A DNA stretch of 64,000 nucleotides from Mesostigma viride (lineage: Eukaryota; Streptophyta; Mesostigmatophyceae; Mesostigmatales; Mesostigmataceae), in NCBI GenBank assembly GCA_009746045.1, contig RPFO01000041.1, forward strand, positions 2,708,613 through 2,772,612. The letters run 5' to 3'. The notes below the pieces were generated by a model, which saw only the letters and a list, made by a program, of their open reading frames with translations, was not told the DNA's origin and did not search any database. The translations under genes and the position numbers were made by a program. Below, piece by piece: positions 11,083 through 21,933 of this stretch (its first letter is position 1; the number at the start of each line of letters is the position of its first letter).

Positions 11083-12743
11083 GGAGGCAGCAGCAGCGGC
11101 AGCAGCAGCAACAGCAGCAGCAGCAACCGCAGCAGCAGCAACGACCACAGTGGCCGCCGCGGTATCCTGAGCAGACAGGGCACGAGAATGAAAACACGCA
11201 GTACTACCGTTATCATGCTCAGCCAGACACGGAGCGACCATCGCAGCCCTGGGCTGGGCGCGGCCGCTCCATGGGACCTCCGCCGGCCACAACACACCGG
11301 GGCAGGCGTCGAGTGTCCTTTGGCAGTGCTTCCCTACTACCCATGGTGTTGTGGAACTCTGAGGATGACGGTGAGGACACCGGGGCAGATGGCGAATTCG
11401 GCGATTTGGAGGGGGCCGTGGAGGATATCGAGGAACCAGGGGCACAGGACCCGCCCTTTGGAGCTCATAGGCCACGGGCCTGGCTAGGGGGTGACAGAAG
11501 CAGCGCCACCGCACACGACGAGGGGACTCAGACAACCGTCCAGCGACACGTCCCCCAACCGCAGCGACCTCGGGCGCAGGACAGCAGCATGGTCCACTCG
11601 CCTGCGGTCGTCAGCAACCTGAATTTCAGCAGAGTGGCCTTGGAGGACCCGGGGTATGAACACCCCTCGTCGGTACAGGTGCGGCGGACGCACGGCACGC
11701 CGACCAGATCCGGATCTCTCCCCCGGTCGCAGCCCCCAGCCTTCGGCTCCATCGCCTACCGGGAGGTCGGTGGGCCCAAGCCTAATACGGTGAAGGCCCC
11801 ACCGTTGCCCACGTTCAAGAATGTTCCCAAGCTGCACGCGGACATGAAACCGCGGGAGATTGACGAATGGGGGCGCATGTGGCAACAGCAGTATACCGTT
11901 TGGCGCAATCACTACAGCTGGGAGCTTGCCACCTGTGATCTGATCCCGCTCGTGGTCAACACCTGCATGGACCCCGCGGTGGTGAGCATCTTGAACTGTG
12001 AGAGCATCGCATCCCAGTCGTACCCGCAAACCGTGGAGGAGTTGATGGACAGGGTGCGCCGCAAGTTGGTACCCCCAGACGCGGAGATCCACGAGCGACT
12101 CGCCTTCGGCAAGCTGCGCCAGGGGACCACTTCGTATCGCGAGTTCCTGTCCAAGTTTGAGTCCAGCGCCGCCTACCTGACCGACATGACCTGGTACGAG
12201 TACAATATCAGATTCATTGAGGCACTCAGCCCCGAGCTGCAGGACGAGGTACTGAAGCACTACGCTGAGGTTCCTTGGGAGGAGTGGGACATCTTGAATA
12301 TCCAGAGATATCTTCTGCAGGTGGCCGACGTCATGGCTCGCGGGCGCGCACCATCGGTGCGTCGGTTCTACCGATCAGGTCCCCCGCACGACGGCGAGGA
12401 GAACGATGACTCCCCCGATGACCTGGAGGACGGGAACGCTGACCATGGCCTCAACGCCATCGACGCGAGTAAAGCCCGTTGCTTCATGTGCTTTGAGGTG
12501 GGTCACCTCAGGCGCGACTGCCCCAAACTCCGTAGCAGGCACGCTGGACGTGGCACGGGGGAGACCGAGCCCAGGTTTTCAGGCCCGGCGTTCGGCAGTC
12601 GCCCGGACTCCTCCGGCCCAAGGGAAAAGCCCCGCAACGCGGACGAGCGGGCGCCAGCAGGCCCGGCAGTTCACGACTCAGCACCAGCAGCCGCGGCCGC
12701 CAGCGATGAGTTCTACCAAGGGCGTGCTGCGCGCGGTCAATGA
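10665..12743 (+). CDS. gag: Gag polyprotein of LTR element, polyQ N-terminus
   Basis: 692 codons from a clear ATG. About residues 80-165 are almost pure glutamine, encoded by CAG runs (10910-11145). An acidic linker follows, then at about 370-570 a retrotransposon Gag domain resembling the chromovirus Gag here (shared pattern TSYREFLSKFE/LSYREYMTKFE). A CCHC knuckle C-x2-C-x4-H-x4-C sits at 12480-12521. Gag binds element RNA and builds the particle. It is intact, unlike the rest of the element, so it may still be made. The polyQ tract is not a usual part of Ty3 Gag. Confidence 0.88.
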
Positions 12744-12825
12744 GATCGAGGCTCACGACTAGCCTCCGGACAGCGTGCGACCTTTGAGTCACCAGCAGTG
12801 GCCGGTTACGAGTTTGCCGCTGGGA

Positions 12826-12890
12826 AGTATACTATAAATATATTATTATATAGTATATTTAATAATAATTATATTTTTATAATATGTTCA
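12826..12890. other. AT-only stretch between gag and protease
   Basis: A run of almost only A and T with TATATA and ATTATTA words follows gag. No reading frame crosses it. It may be a later expansion that separated gag from pol. Confidence 0.4.
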
Positions 12891-13000
12891 CTCCGGTGCG
12901 CTTTTCCAGTCCTAGTGGCTGGCCACCTTAGCCATTCTGAGAATGCCCACCTGTGTAGGGCAAGGGGGGGTGTCTGTTTTGCCCCACATCTGTACCAAAT

Positions 13001-13120
13001 ACCAAGGGTGCATTGGTCCTGCACAGTAGCAGGTCACCCTGTTATCATGATGTCAGTAGTACGAAGGGTGCATTGGTCCTGCCCAGTAGCAGGTCACCCT
13101 GTTATCATGCTATCAGCAGT
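13001..13120. repeat. 60-bp tandem repeat, two copies
   Basis: GGGTGCATTGGTCCTGC and the following CAGTAGCAGGTCACCCTG recur with a 60-bp period at 13001 and 13061, with a few differences. Non-coding spacer between gag and protease. Confidence 0.75.
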
Positions 13121-13295
13121 AAGGGGGGTGTTTGGAATCATACACTGACCCCATGCATAGACGCCGTTGGCGGTAATGGGAAATTACTATTAGGCGTCTA
13201 GCACTAGTGGTTTTATATAGGGTACCGTTGGCGGTAATGGGATATTTTATATATGAGATTGTAATAATATATTCAGACACGGCCAACCAACCGTC

Positions 13296-13672
13296 ATGGA
13301 TGTCAAGTTTTTGGTCGTCACAGGCGCTTCCACGTCCTTCATCAACGCGGCACTGGTGCGCCGGCTGGGCCTGACGCCCAGCCCCCACACCGGACGGCCG
13401 TGCATCTGACCCACTCGGATGGTCGCCAACACCAATCGCCGGTCTGGCAGATATCAAAGGTGTGCTGCAAGGCACCCCGTTCGACCTGGCTGCGACCATC
13501 GCACCGCTGGGCGCAGCGGACATCATCATTGGGCTCGACTTTGGACGCGCTGGATGTGGACATTCGCGTGCGCCGGCGAGTAGTTTGGTTTCCCGATGGT
13601 TCCTTTTGGTGCCCTGACAGCGAGTATAGGGCATATCGCATTACACACGAGCGCCCGGCGGTCCAGCATCCT
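13296..13672 (+). pseudogene. Decayed retropepsin of LTR element
   Basis: It opens with FLVVTGASTSFINAALVRR, resembling the chromovirus protease start (VLIDSGAATTFI). The flap and C-terminal parts appear in other frames as APLGAADIIIGLDFG and VVWFPDGSFW, so at least two frameshifts exist. The catalytic Asp of D-T/S-G-A is Val (GTC for GAC). No RT follows. Inactive. Confidence 0.8.
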
Positions 13673-13932
13673 TGACTCCTTGGCAGTAATTGGACGATCG
13701 CGTGGACGCGTCGTCCCCGGGGGAAGGGGAGGGGTCGCAGAGCGTATGAAACCAGATGGCTACTAATAATACCATATACTTCTTTACTATACCTACCTTT
13801 TATATACTAAGTACTTGTACTGGTCCACTACACTTCTTTATGATACCATACTCTTCTTAACTATATCTAGCTCCTGTATGATCGGCACGGTTCGGCTTTG
13901 GATCGAGCCGGCCATCTATGTAGGAATCCACC

Positions 13933-14038
13933 GCAGCCGCGCGTGGATCCGACGACCCTTCTACTGCCATGCCAGGGATCGATGCGCAGCCGCGCGTGGA
14001 TCCGACGACCCTTCTACTGCCATGCCAGGGATCGATGC
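13933..14038. repeat. 53-bp tandem duplication
   Basis: Two adjacent copies starting GCAGCCGCGCGTGGATCC at 13933 and 13986. No coding role seen. Confidence 0.8.
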
Positions 14039-14039
14039 G

Positions 14040-14985
14040 CCAGCGTGCGGATATTATATATTTTCGATATTCTCTATTTTCTATATAATATATTTTCTCC
14101 ATGATATATTCTCTATGGGATAATCTGCAGTTGGCGGTGGGCTTGAACGGGTCGTCCCGAAGAGGACCACGTCAGGCACTCAGCACCGCATGTGCACATG
14201 GTCCTGGCCTTTTTGGACATGGGCTCACCGGATGCTTGATGATTCTACTACTAAGGCGTCCGTACCGAGGCATCTCCGCGTGGGATGCCGGATTCGGCAG
14301 CGAGTGCCAGTGACCCCAGACTACGGCCTGACTGCACGTCGCGTCCCGCGTGACCAACGGACGCGGAGTCCCATGGCACGCGGCCAAGTATTATTATAGG
14401 GAGTCTTCCGGCTGGCGGCTATGAGTCACGGCTCCCTGACTTCCTGGCGCATGAGGGACGCGCCTCGCTTCTCGTGCACCCGTACGTGATTAATTTCACC
14501 ATTGCGACACGGTGCATGGAGACGGCACGGTGCGTGGAGGCTGTTGCAACCCCGATGCGACTGGGCGATCAGGCAGGGCGGAGCCTGTACTGAATCGTGG
14601 TCGGCCGGCAAACAGATGTACAGCACCTTGTTGAATTGTCGGTAGCCAACCAATTGGCTACCCCGGCATTGAGTCGACGCCTAGCTGGGTCAGGGCACTC
14701 CTGGGCTCGAGTAACCGTGCATGCGGGCGCGCCCGCGTCCGCCGCGACCGTCGGGAGTAAGGGCCCCGGGGCTGCAAGCATATGCGGGCACGGTGCAGTT
14801 GCATGGCGACAGCACGTACTGCCGGCAGTAGTGGTGGATGACCCAGCCGGTCGTGGTTGCACTGGTTGCGCTGGTGCCGGTCGTGGTTGCATCAGAAGCA
14901 GGTGGCGGTGTCCGGTCATTGTCTCACCGCCTCAACAGTGCGCGTGCATGGTGCCGATGCCACATGATGTGGCGCTGTCGCCCCG
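14040..14985. other. Unassigned spacer inside LTR element
   Basis: No frame here shows retroelement motifs. It lies where RT, RNase H and integrase would be expected, so it is either very decayed pol or filler. Confidence 0.4.
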
Positions 14986-14989
14986 CAGA

Positions 14990-15810
14990 CTGCCGGTGTC
15001 CGAGTAACACCCGGTATCACTGCATAGGGCCGGTACATCCGCTCTGAGCGGACCCGGCGCTGACGCGCGCTGAGCCATGGCAGAGCACTGAGGTACATGG
15101 GACGTGCGGGATCTGGCCGTCGAGGGCGAGTCACGGGGACTGTAGTAACGGCGACCCGAGACTGAGAGGCAGGCAGGATCGAGCTGCTGGAGTCTGAGCA
15201 CCTAGTCACTGCCCGCGACCCTGTGCATGGCTACCATCGCGCAGTGTTCGCGTCCCTCCTGTGGGCTGAGCCCGGTAGGGAGTTGTTTCCTTGCACCACT
15301 GGTGGAGGCCGATCGAGCGTGATTTGCAAGTGGCTCGTGTCCGCGCGCCTACGAGGTTGCATGGATGAGGGACTCAGAGCAGGGCGTTCCATGTGCATGG
15401 CGGGCGGGCTGTGTGGGCTTCAAAATGTACTATACCCCATGGCCATGCACTGGTACAGGGGTGGTGAGAGGCCTTCAAGCTTCGAGTGGGGGATGTGGCG
15501 ACGCGCGGTGGGGACTGCATACATAGGGGCGTGTTTCTGTTGCGGGAATGGGATCCTGGGCAAGACAGTCAAGCGGGGTGGACAGGCGGTGATCGGTCGT
15601 GCGCGGCATTGACCCCGGTCCACGATCGCTGTATGTGCTTGAGCACCTGTGGGCTGGGCGCGATCGAGCCCGAGGAGCTCTTGTTTGGGACTGCGGGGTT
15701 GCTTCGGCCCTACTCCATGAGCAGCACGGTGTCTCGCAGGGGCAACGTTACTGATACGGCAGTTCCTGCAAGGCGTGTCACTCCCCGACCTGCCCATTGC
15801 ATTATATAAG
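14990..15810 (+). pseudogene. Decayed DIRS RNase H/recombinase fragment
   Basis: Matches appear in several frames in the order seen in copy II: AACACCCGGTATCACTG (NTRYH of RNase H), YHRAVFASLLWAEP and SMCM (recombinase N-terminus as in copy I), TTCAAGCTTCGAGTGGGGGA (FKLRVGD, box I), GAGGAGCTCTTGTTTGG, and CCCTACTCCATGAGC (PYSMR, box II). It is full of stops and frameshifts. Three hairpins follow where the 3' tail of a DIRS element would be. Confidence 0.75.
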
Positions 15811-16071
15811 TGCGGGCATTGCGGGCGCTATGCAGTCCACGTCGGCGGCCTCGAGCATCACATGCTTATGGGCCCGCGCAAACATCAACCGTGCTCTTGC
15901 TGTGCAAGTGTCACGGAGGGTGTGACTGCGAGCTGAGGAGTTTTCCCCCGCTTGCGGTGGAGTTCAGGCACATTGGCAGTAAGGAATGCGGGGACCGGCG
16001 ACTGCTCCGGTCTATGCACGTCGGCCGGAGTGGTGTTGTGCCTAAACTACTGCAGCTTCGTGGAGGAGTTG

Positions 16072-16107
16072 GCAGGGCGCACTCCAGTGGACACGCTGGG
16101 GCCCTGC
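16072..16107 (+). other. Two-stem hairpin, copy 3
   Basis: Outer arms GCAGGGC/GCCCTGC, 5' bulge GCACT, inner arms CCAGTG/CGCTGG (one U.G pair), loop GACA, 3' bulge G. The outer stem extends by two weaker pairs to 16070-16109. Confidence 0.8.
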
Positions 16108-16178
16108 TAGTTTTGGCCATATTATCCAAGTTTCCGGTGTTGATCGACTTTGCCTGTTTCCTGCGCTGGATAGAGACG

Positions 16179-16214
16179 GCAGGGCGCACTCTAGTGGACA
16201 CACTAGGGCCTTGC
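16179..16214 (+). other. Two-stem hairpin, copy 4
   Basis: Outer arms GCAGGGC/GCCTTGC (one G.U), 5' bulge GCACT, inner arms CTAGTG/CACTAG, loop GACA, 3' bulge G. Compared with copy 3 two inner pairs change together: C-G to U-A and U.G to U-A. Confidence 0.8.
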
Positions 16215-16241
16215 GGGCACCTGCATGCGTTCGCAGGTGCA

Positions 16242-16279
16242 GGGGAGGCGCACTCTAGCGGCCACGCTAGGGCTTCCCC
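16242..16279 (+). other. Two-stem hairpin, copy 5
   Basis: Outer arms GGGGAGGC/GCTTCCCC (one G.U), 5' bulge GCACT, inner arms CTAGCG/CGCTAG, loop GCCA, 3' bulge G. A decayed fourth relative (CACTCTAGCGGC) lies just after it at about 16291-16302. Confidence 0.8.
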
Positions 16280-17077
16280 CGCTATACAGCCACTCTAGCG
16301 GCGGCCAGGGACGGCCACGTTGCATGGTCGGTAATTGGCTCACCGCGCGCCTGGATTTGAGAGGACGCGTACAACTGTCGGTAGTGAGGCGATGGATCAG
16401 ATTCTTCTGGTGCACGCCCTCGCTTCTGAGCATGGGGCCTGCACCGCATGCTGTGCCTCACCGTCGTCGACGCTAGTAGTACTTCTTAATCGTCATGTGA
16501 TTACGCGCATCAGTCGCGCTGTAAGGCTGGGTTTCGGCTGGACGGGATACATGACTGGCCACCTCGTCGGCCGGATCATCAAGTTGTATGCATGAAAAAT
16601 ATTCCCTCCTGCTGACAGTCCCGATCGGCTATATAAAGAGTTGCCCTTGAGTGGCAAGTCTGGGGGGACCTGGTTTCACTGCATGGCCCGTTGGTGCACA
16701 AGGGCTGGGACATAGTACCCCTATGGTCAACATTTCATCAAGTTTGAGGCTGCTCAGGGCTGGTTGCGCGGGATTACATGGACTGTGCATTACTAGGTGG
16801 ATGGGATAGGGCAAGCGGTGGCGCCCTAAGGTGGCTCCAGTGGATTGGCGCGTCAACAACGGCGGTCGCTGAGATGGTTGTGAGAGTTTTATGACGGATA
16901 GTGGAATTATCCTGTCATCCTGTTTCATGCTACTACGTCAGGGTTGGTCCTGTGTATCAACCTCTAGAGGAATTGGTATTACTAACCCGCGGGAGAACCG
17001 GGGTTGGGACATAGTACTCTTATAGTAGCTTACTTGTTTCCTTTCTATCTCTTGTACGGTAGGGACTACCGACCCCC

Positions 17078-17091
17078 GTGGGGGGGAGGGG
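17078..17091 (+). other. Polypurine tract of LTR element
   Basis: A G-rich run (GGGGGGGAGGGG) directly precedes the 3' LTR, where plus-strand synthesis is primed in LTR elements. Confidence 0.7.
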
Positions 17092-17759
17092 TGTTTCGTT
17101 CCGGCCCTTTTGGACGGACGTAACAATGGAATAAATTATGTAGTTTGACTTGTTGTCATGGTCCGTAGGACTTTGGGACTCATTTCGGGACTTAATTTGG
17201 GAATTGTCCCTTGGTCAGGACTTTTGTATGGAACTATGACAGTTTGGGTGATTCGGACCAGTTATTTTGGGCCTAGGTTGTTGTATGCGTGTATCTTCTA
17301 GGGGCCGGTGCAGTCGCGCCGCGCTGCGTACTTTATAGCTAGTTGAGATATTGTACTCATGCGTGGATTCTGTAGGCGAGGGTCGATGTCGACCCGAGGA
17401 TCCTGTGTGGACTGCATGCTTTGGAAGGTCGGCGCCATGTCGGCGCCCCTTGCCACCGTAGTGGCAGACCTAGGTGAAATTGGTCCGAGGACGAGAGTCT
17501 CGTCCTCTTGGTTTGATGAATGATAAGTGCGAATACGCCTACACATTAAACCTGGGGCAACTATCCATTTGTAATTGGTATTGCTAGCCATTATAAGTGT
17601 GTATTAATTAGCTTGGCATCAAGTCGCGGTGCCAGATATCTCACGACCCCAGTCGTGAAGCGCAATCTGCATTAGGCCACCTTGAATCTTCCTAATTCCG
17701 GCATGGTAGATCTTTCGCTACGTGGCTCAGGCTAGGTGTGTCTGGGCTGGGACGTAACA
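17092..17759 (+). repeat. 3' LTR
   Basis: 668 bp, starting TGTTTCGTTCC and ending GACGTAACA. It differs from the 5' LTR at about seven positions, which points to some age. Confidence 0.92.
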
Positions 17760-18596
17760 AGCTCCATCCTCTCCTTGGATGCCCACCCAAGTCCCGTCCC
17801 CTCCTTCTGCTGGCGCAGCACGGGGGCCCTTTGCACGTTCAGCCAGGCCACCATGTTGCCGTTGTGGCCATGTATGGCGGTCTCCATGTGCTTGGGGGCC
17901 GTGCGCTGGTGGTACTTGTGGTCTTCCACGTCCCACACCACGCTGAGCGCCCGCCCCGCCGGCAGGTACTCGAGCAGGTTGACCCCGCGGGTAACTGGCA
18001 GGTCGGTCAACCTCCCACCTGTGCCCCGGCCACCCGCGCGCCCTCGCCCGCTCCCCTCCGAGTCGCTGCTCGTGCTGTCGCTGGACGTGCACCGGCAGTG
18101 CCGATGCCCGCACTCGCGGCACTTGGACCGCTTGCTCTCCCGTTTCCTCTGCCCACCTTGGGCTGCTGCGAACGCCATGTGGTACGGGGTTCCAGCCGCT
18201 TGCACCCAGGTACCGTACGCGGTACCCGCTGGTGGGTAGGGCTGAGGCCAGGCTGCACCCATCTGCCCTGGGTAGGCGTACGCTGGGCCCTGCGTTCTTT
18301 CCACGCCTGTCGGTGTGCCCGGGTACCCATGGGGCCCGCTTGTCCACCCGGCAGGGCTGGGCCCTGCTGCCCCCGCCCCCCCCATGCGCCTCCTTCCTGC
18401 ACGCTGGGTGCTGGCACCCGTACTGCGGCTCCCAACCCCTGGGCGCCGCCAATCCCCAGCTGTTGGAAGCCCCCCATGAGGGCATTCATCTGCGCCATCA
18501 TTTCTGGGCTCAGTCCCATTCCGGCCGCCCCGTCCCCCTTGGCACTGCGCGGGAGACCTGCTTTCTCCTCCTTGCCTCCCCCGCGCGCGCCCGCTT
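17760..18596 (-). pseudogene. DIRS copy I ORF1, central part
   Basis: Continues ORF1 after the LTR element. It holds a Gly/Pro/Ala-rich region, a Cys-rich motif KCRECGHRHCRC (C-x2-C-x4-C-x-C), a Ser-rich stretch, then a conserved domain with LTDLPVTRGVNLLEYL and WDVEDHKYHQR. The frame is open from 18385 to the LTR boundary, better preserved than copy IV, which has a stop at the equivalent of LRQQKEG. The N-terminal side continues in another frame and is cut at the TTAA site by the MITE. Confidence 0.75.
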
Positions 18597-18647
18597 TTAA
18601 CCCCTAAATGGTCTGGCTGCCGATTTTCCGCCTAAAACTGAGTTACA

Positions 18648-18661
18648 GCCGACACGTCGGC
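18648..18661. repeat. Subterminal palindrome of MITE, left
   Basis: GCCGACACGTCGGC follows GTTACA near the left end. The same GTTACA plus GCCGATGCATCGGC occurs near the right end (20475-20488). The last arm pair differs in a compensatory way (C/G versus T/A). A transposase binding site is plausible. Confidence 0.55.
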
Positions 18662-19903
18662 CCCTTCTCGGGGGACCAAATGCCGCGAAAACTATTGAGA
18701 ATTAGGAAAAGTTTAGCTGAGAAGATCGAAAGTTTATAATTTTCCTCACAGCATGGTACTAGGGTTTGCATACTTCTGACAAAGTTATAGAGGTGTTCTG
18801 GCCGGTCAAAGTACAAGGGGTCAGGGTACTTTTTCACGTCCAACGTGCATTCCGGAAAACGACGACCTGGCCATGGCGGCTTGCGCCCACGCATGGCATT
18901 TACGTTTTCGTTCGAATTTTCTGACCAAACTTAGGAAATTGATTTTATACGTCCTAAAGATCACACAGGCCAATTTTTGGACCGCGGGAATGCCATTTGA
19001 TAGGTGTCGGCAGCGTTCTTGCTGGAAAAAACTGCGATCAGGCCGGACGATAGAAACGTTGACAGCAATACCTTTCCGGCGTATTTTAAAGGATATATTG
19101 GTTTATTTGTACTTTTTATGATACATAGTAGTCGTAAACGTGCAAGGGTGGCCAGAAATCGCCGAATCCAGCGACCATGCTGCACAACTTTGGTGTGCCG
19201 AAATGCGCCATTTTGCGGCCACCGCCTGGGCCAAGGTAACGCCATCCATGCCTGGTAAAGCTTCAGCATCGTTTTCCTATCGATGTTTGACGTTTATATA
19301 TACGTTCTAGCTGGTGTAGCACATTCTTTTTGCATTATTCATGCTCTTTCTTGACCCTGGCCTGGCCCCTTTCTAAAACACCCTTCTTAGATGCTTCCCT
19401 CAGTCAGTTGACCTGCCACAGTGTGATGGTGATAAGTTTTAGAGGCTGTATGGGTTTGAATACCTCCATATATGTTTGTTATACATTTCCCACACACATA
19501 TTGCATGAGTGTGAGGCAGTTGGCTGGTCTCTGTGGCATCATCAAGCATGTAACCGGTGAGTAGAAGCTTCCCATTGTCAGCATGTGCCACCAGGTGTGC
19601 TGGCCATCACCTGGCAAGCTATAGCAGCTTAGGCCTAGTTTATCCTTGCTAGGGCAAGCTGAAATAGGCTTAAAATCACTAGTTTGTTGGTGGCTGCCTC
19701 CTAGAATGCATGCCTTACGTAGGGTATCGGTACCACGTTACCTACGTGCATGGACAAGGTGGCACCTGCACATAGGTGCCATGTAAGGGCAGTGTGATGA
19801 TGCAGTTATGTTTCCCCATCATTGTGGAAGGGAAATGTATTGTGTGGCATGGTTGGGGGCCATATTAGTAGGTATTAGTAGGTAGTATTCTGATCAGACA
19901 CTC

Positions 19904-19925
19904 CGCAAAGGTGAAAACCTTTGCG
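19904..19925. other. 9-bp hairpin with GAAA loop in MITE
   Basis: CGCAAAGGT-GAAA-ACCTTTGCG is a perfect stem with a GNRA loop, lying about 48 bp from the tRNA-like stretch. Function unknown. Confidence 0.5.
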
Positions 19926-19972
19926 TTCAGTGCCGGGCCGCGGAAAACGCGGAAAACGCGATCTGCAAATGA

Positions 19973-20055
19973 ATCCGACCGGAATCGAACTGGGGACCTC
20001 TCGCACCAATTTTGCTGACTATAGGACGGACGTCTCCGGTTACCATGGCATCGCC
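19973..20055 (-). other. tRNA-like stretch with A- and B-box matches
   Basis: On the minus strand AGTTCGATTCC fits the pol III B box and TGGTAACCGG loosely fits an A box about 50 bp upstream. The T-stem has two mismatches and no anticodon stem forms well, so this is at most a tRNA pseudogene or SINE head. Confidence 0.35.
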
Positions 20056-20514
20056 AACTTACACCTACAGTCATCCGCAAAAGTTCTCCTAGGTAGTATG
20101 CCCACTCCTACCCCCTTGGTTGCTTTTTACCAACGGTACCCCTATGGGCTGTACTGGGTGTAACTGCTGGCATACCCACCCAAATGATGACCCCAATGGC
20201 TCAAACTGTTCAGCAACTAATTGTTTATCATCCCTGAAGTGGTAGGTGCCTAGCTCTTACAACATAATTCAAAATGCACATTCTACCAAAAATGAAAACG
20301 CTCGTCTTGACCCCCCTGACTTTGACGGCAGTTATACATGGCCTACCCTGCATATATGTAAGGTTGTGATATACCAACCCGAAGGGCAACTCATGGACAT
20401 GCTTGGCCCCCAAGGACAGCCATTGGATATGGGTGGGTTGGATGGCATCTGGTTTGCAAAATTGTGAAGTTACAGCCGATGCATCGGCAGTATTTCTGCC
20501 CATTTAGGGGTTAA

Positions 20515-20588
20515 AGTGCCTGAGCGTGGCACTGCATACACCCCCTCGCCTCCCCCAAAACTAGCGCCAGCCGCGTTTGCCAAGCTCC
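20515..20588 (-). pseudogene. DIRS copy I ORF1, small fragment
   Basis: 74 bp match copy IV at 50797-50872 except for a 1-2 base change. The match ends at CTCCTCCC, where copy I is cut off next to the left end of copy II. Confidence 0.7.
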
Positions 20589-20614
20589 TCCCAAAAACTG
20601 ATAAAGCATGCGCC

Positions 20615-21071
20615 GCCATGTCTTCCTCAATAAATTGGCTGCATTGCATGCGCACGGTGACGAATGCAAGTCCGGTACAGTACTGGCGCGGCGCCCAGGT
20701 GCCACTGAACAGTTGTACTACAAATAACCCACTTGTACTGATTCTTTCGACATTGTACTACGTTTAGTCACTGTCTACTTCAACCCAGGTGGTCATACCA
20801 CCTCCTAGGCAGGTTGTGCTACACCTGAACGAATCTTTACTAGCCTGAGCTAGTTTGAACTAGTTTGAAGTAGATTGTACTACCCTGTAGTACCAATGAA
20901 GTACTTTGAACTACATCCAAGTACTTGGAAACAGTCCAGTGGTCATTTGCAGGGACTTTCACCCTTTCTAGGAGCATTTCTCGCAGATCAGCCATGAGGC
21001 AGCGGCACCGACTCGCACTCCGCTCCCCTTAGTCGCAAATCAGGGAATCCAGATCGTAAGATCAACCAAGG
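20615..21071. repeat. Left inverted terminal block of DIRS copy II
   Basis: Read in reverse it parallels the right block at 26045-26400: the core GATCTTACGATCTGGATTCCCTGATTT, a GGGGAGCGGAG word, the CTAGTT/AGTACTT array (20840-20945), and GTAGTACAATGT. The block is imperfect and diverged. Inverted terminal repeats are typical of DIRS elements. The first 95 bp after ACTGGCGCGGCGCCC recur at 45693-45787. Confidence 0.7.
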
Positions 21072-21174
21072 TAGAACTGAGTGACAAATTTTCAGTCCGA
21101 AATTTTCCTCAGTCTCCAAGATTGCGGAATATTGAGCCTAGTTGTGAGAAATTTCTTCATCTTTGAATTCTATA

Positions 21175-21885
21175 ATGGCTAGTGATCACGAAGACACCAC
21201 CCTTGAGGCAGTAGACCGAGATTTCTTATTAAATGTGAAAAAATCGTATTTTCAGGGGGGCAAGGAGCTGTTAACGACTTTGAAGTTCTTGACTGAGTAT
21301 CTCGGTCCAAACCGGGCCCAAAGGCTTACTACTATGTCTGAGGGTCGTTTGACATCCTTGGGACAGTTTCTCAAGACTGCAGGGCTCCAGATTAGTGAGG
21401 GGTCAAGTGATTCCGACATGGGTTCCATGTTGTGCAAGGCCATTACTCTAGAGATGAAGAAGCCCCCAGTGGCCACTGGGGGCAAGGGGAAGACTGGTCC
21501 AGCCAGGGGCGAAAGGACCCGAAAGGATCCTCCCAGCAACGGCACCGACGAGGAAGAGGAGGACGCGACGAGCTCTGAGGATTTTTTGGACGCGCGCGAG
21601 CAGCTGGCCCCTGCTGCTGCTCGCGCCAAGGGAAAGAAGTCTCAGGGCAGGAACCGAAAGCTGGCAGAGAATGCTGCCCTTCTGGCGGGCGTCCGCGAGC
21701 TCATCGGAGCGGAGTTGCAAGCCCTGGCGCGGGGGAAGAGGAGGGACGCGAGGAAAGGGAAGAGCCAGCGCGAGGACAAGGGGGGCAAGGGCCATCCGAA
21801 GAGCAAGCGCCAGGAGAAGAGACGCGCGCGGCGCGGGAGCAGCCCAGGCTCGACAGACACCAGCAGTGGGAGCGACGAGAGTCGC

Positions 21886-21933
<48 letters not shown>

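Larger units (their letters stand above)
8353..17759 (+). mobile_element. Ty3/gypsy-type LTR retrotransposon in DIRS copy I
   Basis: Two 668-bp direct repeats begin TG and end CA (8353-9020 and 17092-17759). Outside them AGCTC is duplicated at 8348-8352 and 17760-17764, and the uninterrupted site is seen in copy IV at about 49965. Order inside: primer site, leader, a nested non-LTR fragment, gag, a decayed protease, then about 3.4 kb with no RT or integrase but with a decayed DIRS fragment. The gag resembles that of the chromovirus at 34865-36739. The LTRs differ at about seven positions. Non-autonomous now. Confidence 0.93.
18601..20510. mobile_element. TTAA-flanked piggyBac-type MITE
   Basis: 1910 bp with perfect 11-bp inverted ends CCCCTAAATGG (18601-18611 and 20500-20510) and TTAA on both sides (18597-18600, 20511-20514). 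Copy IV shows the empty site CTTTTAAAGTGCC. TTAA duplication and CCC-starting ends are hallmarks of piggyBac. No transposase found, so it would need a helper in trans. Confidence 0.9.

Noticed and set aside
10553-11297. Long Cys-rich, Ala-rich and Leu-rich minus-strand frames opposite gag
   Set aside because: They are the antisense of the CAG repeats (GCT/CTG/TGC runs) and show no domain.
16072-16279. Hammerhead, twister or other known self-cleaving ribozyme for the hairpin family
   Set aside because: Core letters of those classes are absent; the GCACT/G internal loop with a GACA or GCCA loop does not fit any I know. A new activity is not excluded but not claimed.
8353-17759. Two 668-bp repeats with GTTACGTCCC inverted ends as independent MITEs
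   Set aside because: They start TG and end CA, lie in direct order, enclose primer site, gag and polypurine tract, and the whole is flanked by AGCTC, so they are LTRs of one element.
19973-20055. Functional tRNA gene
   Set aside because: B box is good, but the T-stem has mismatches and neither an anticodon arm nor a paired acceptor stem forms.
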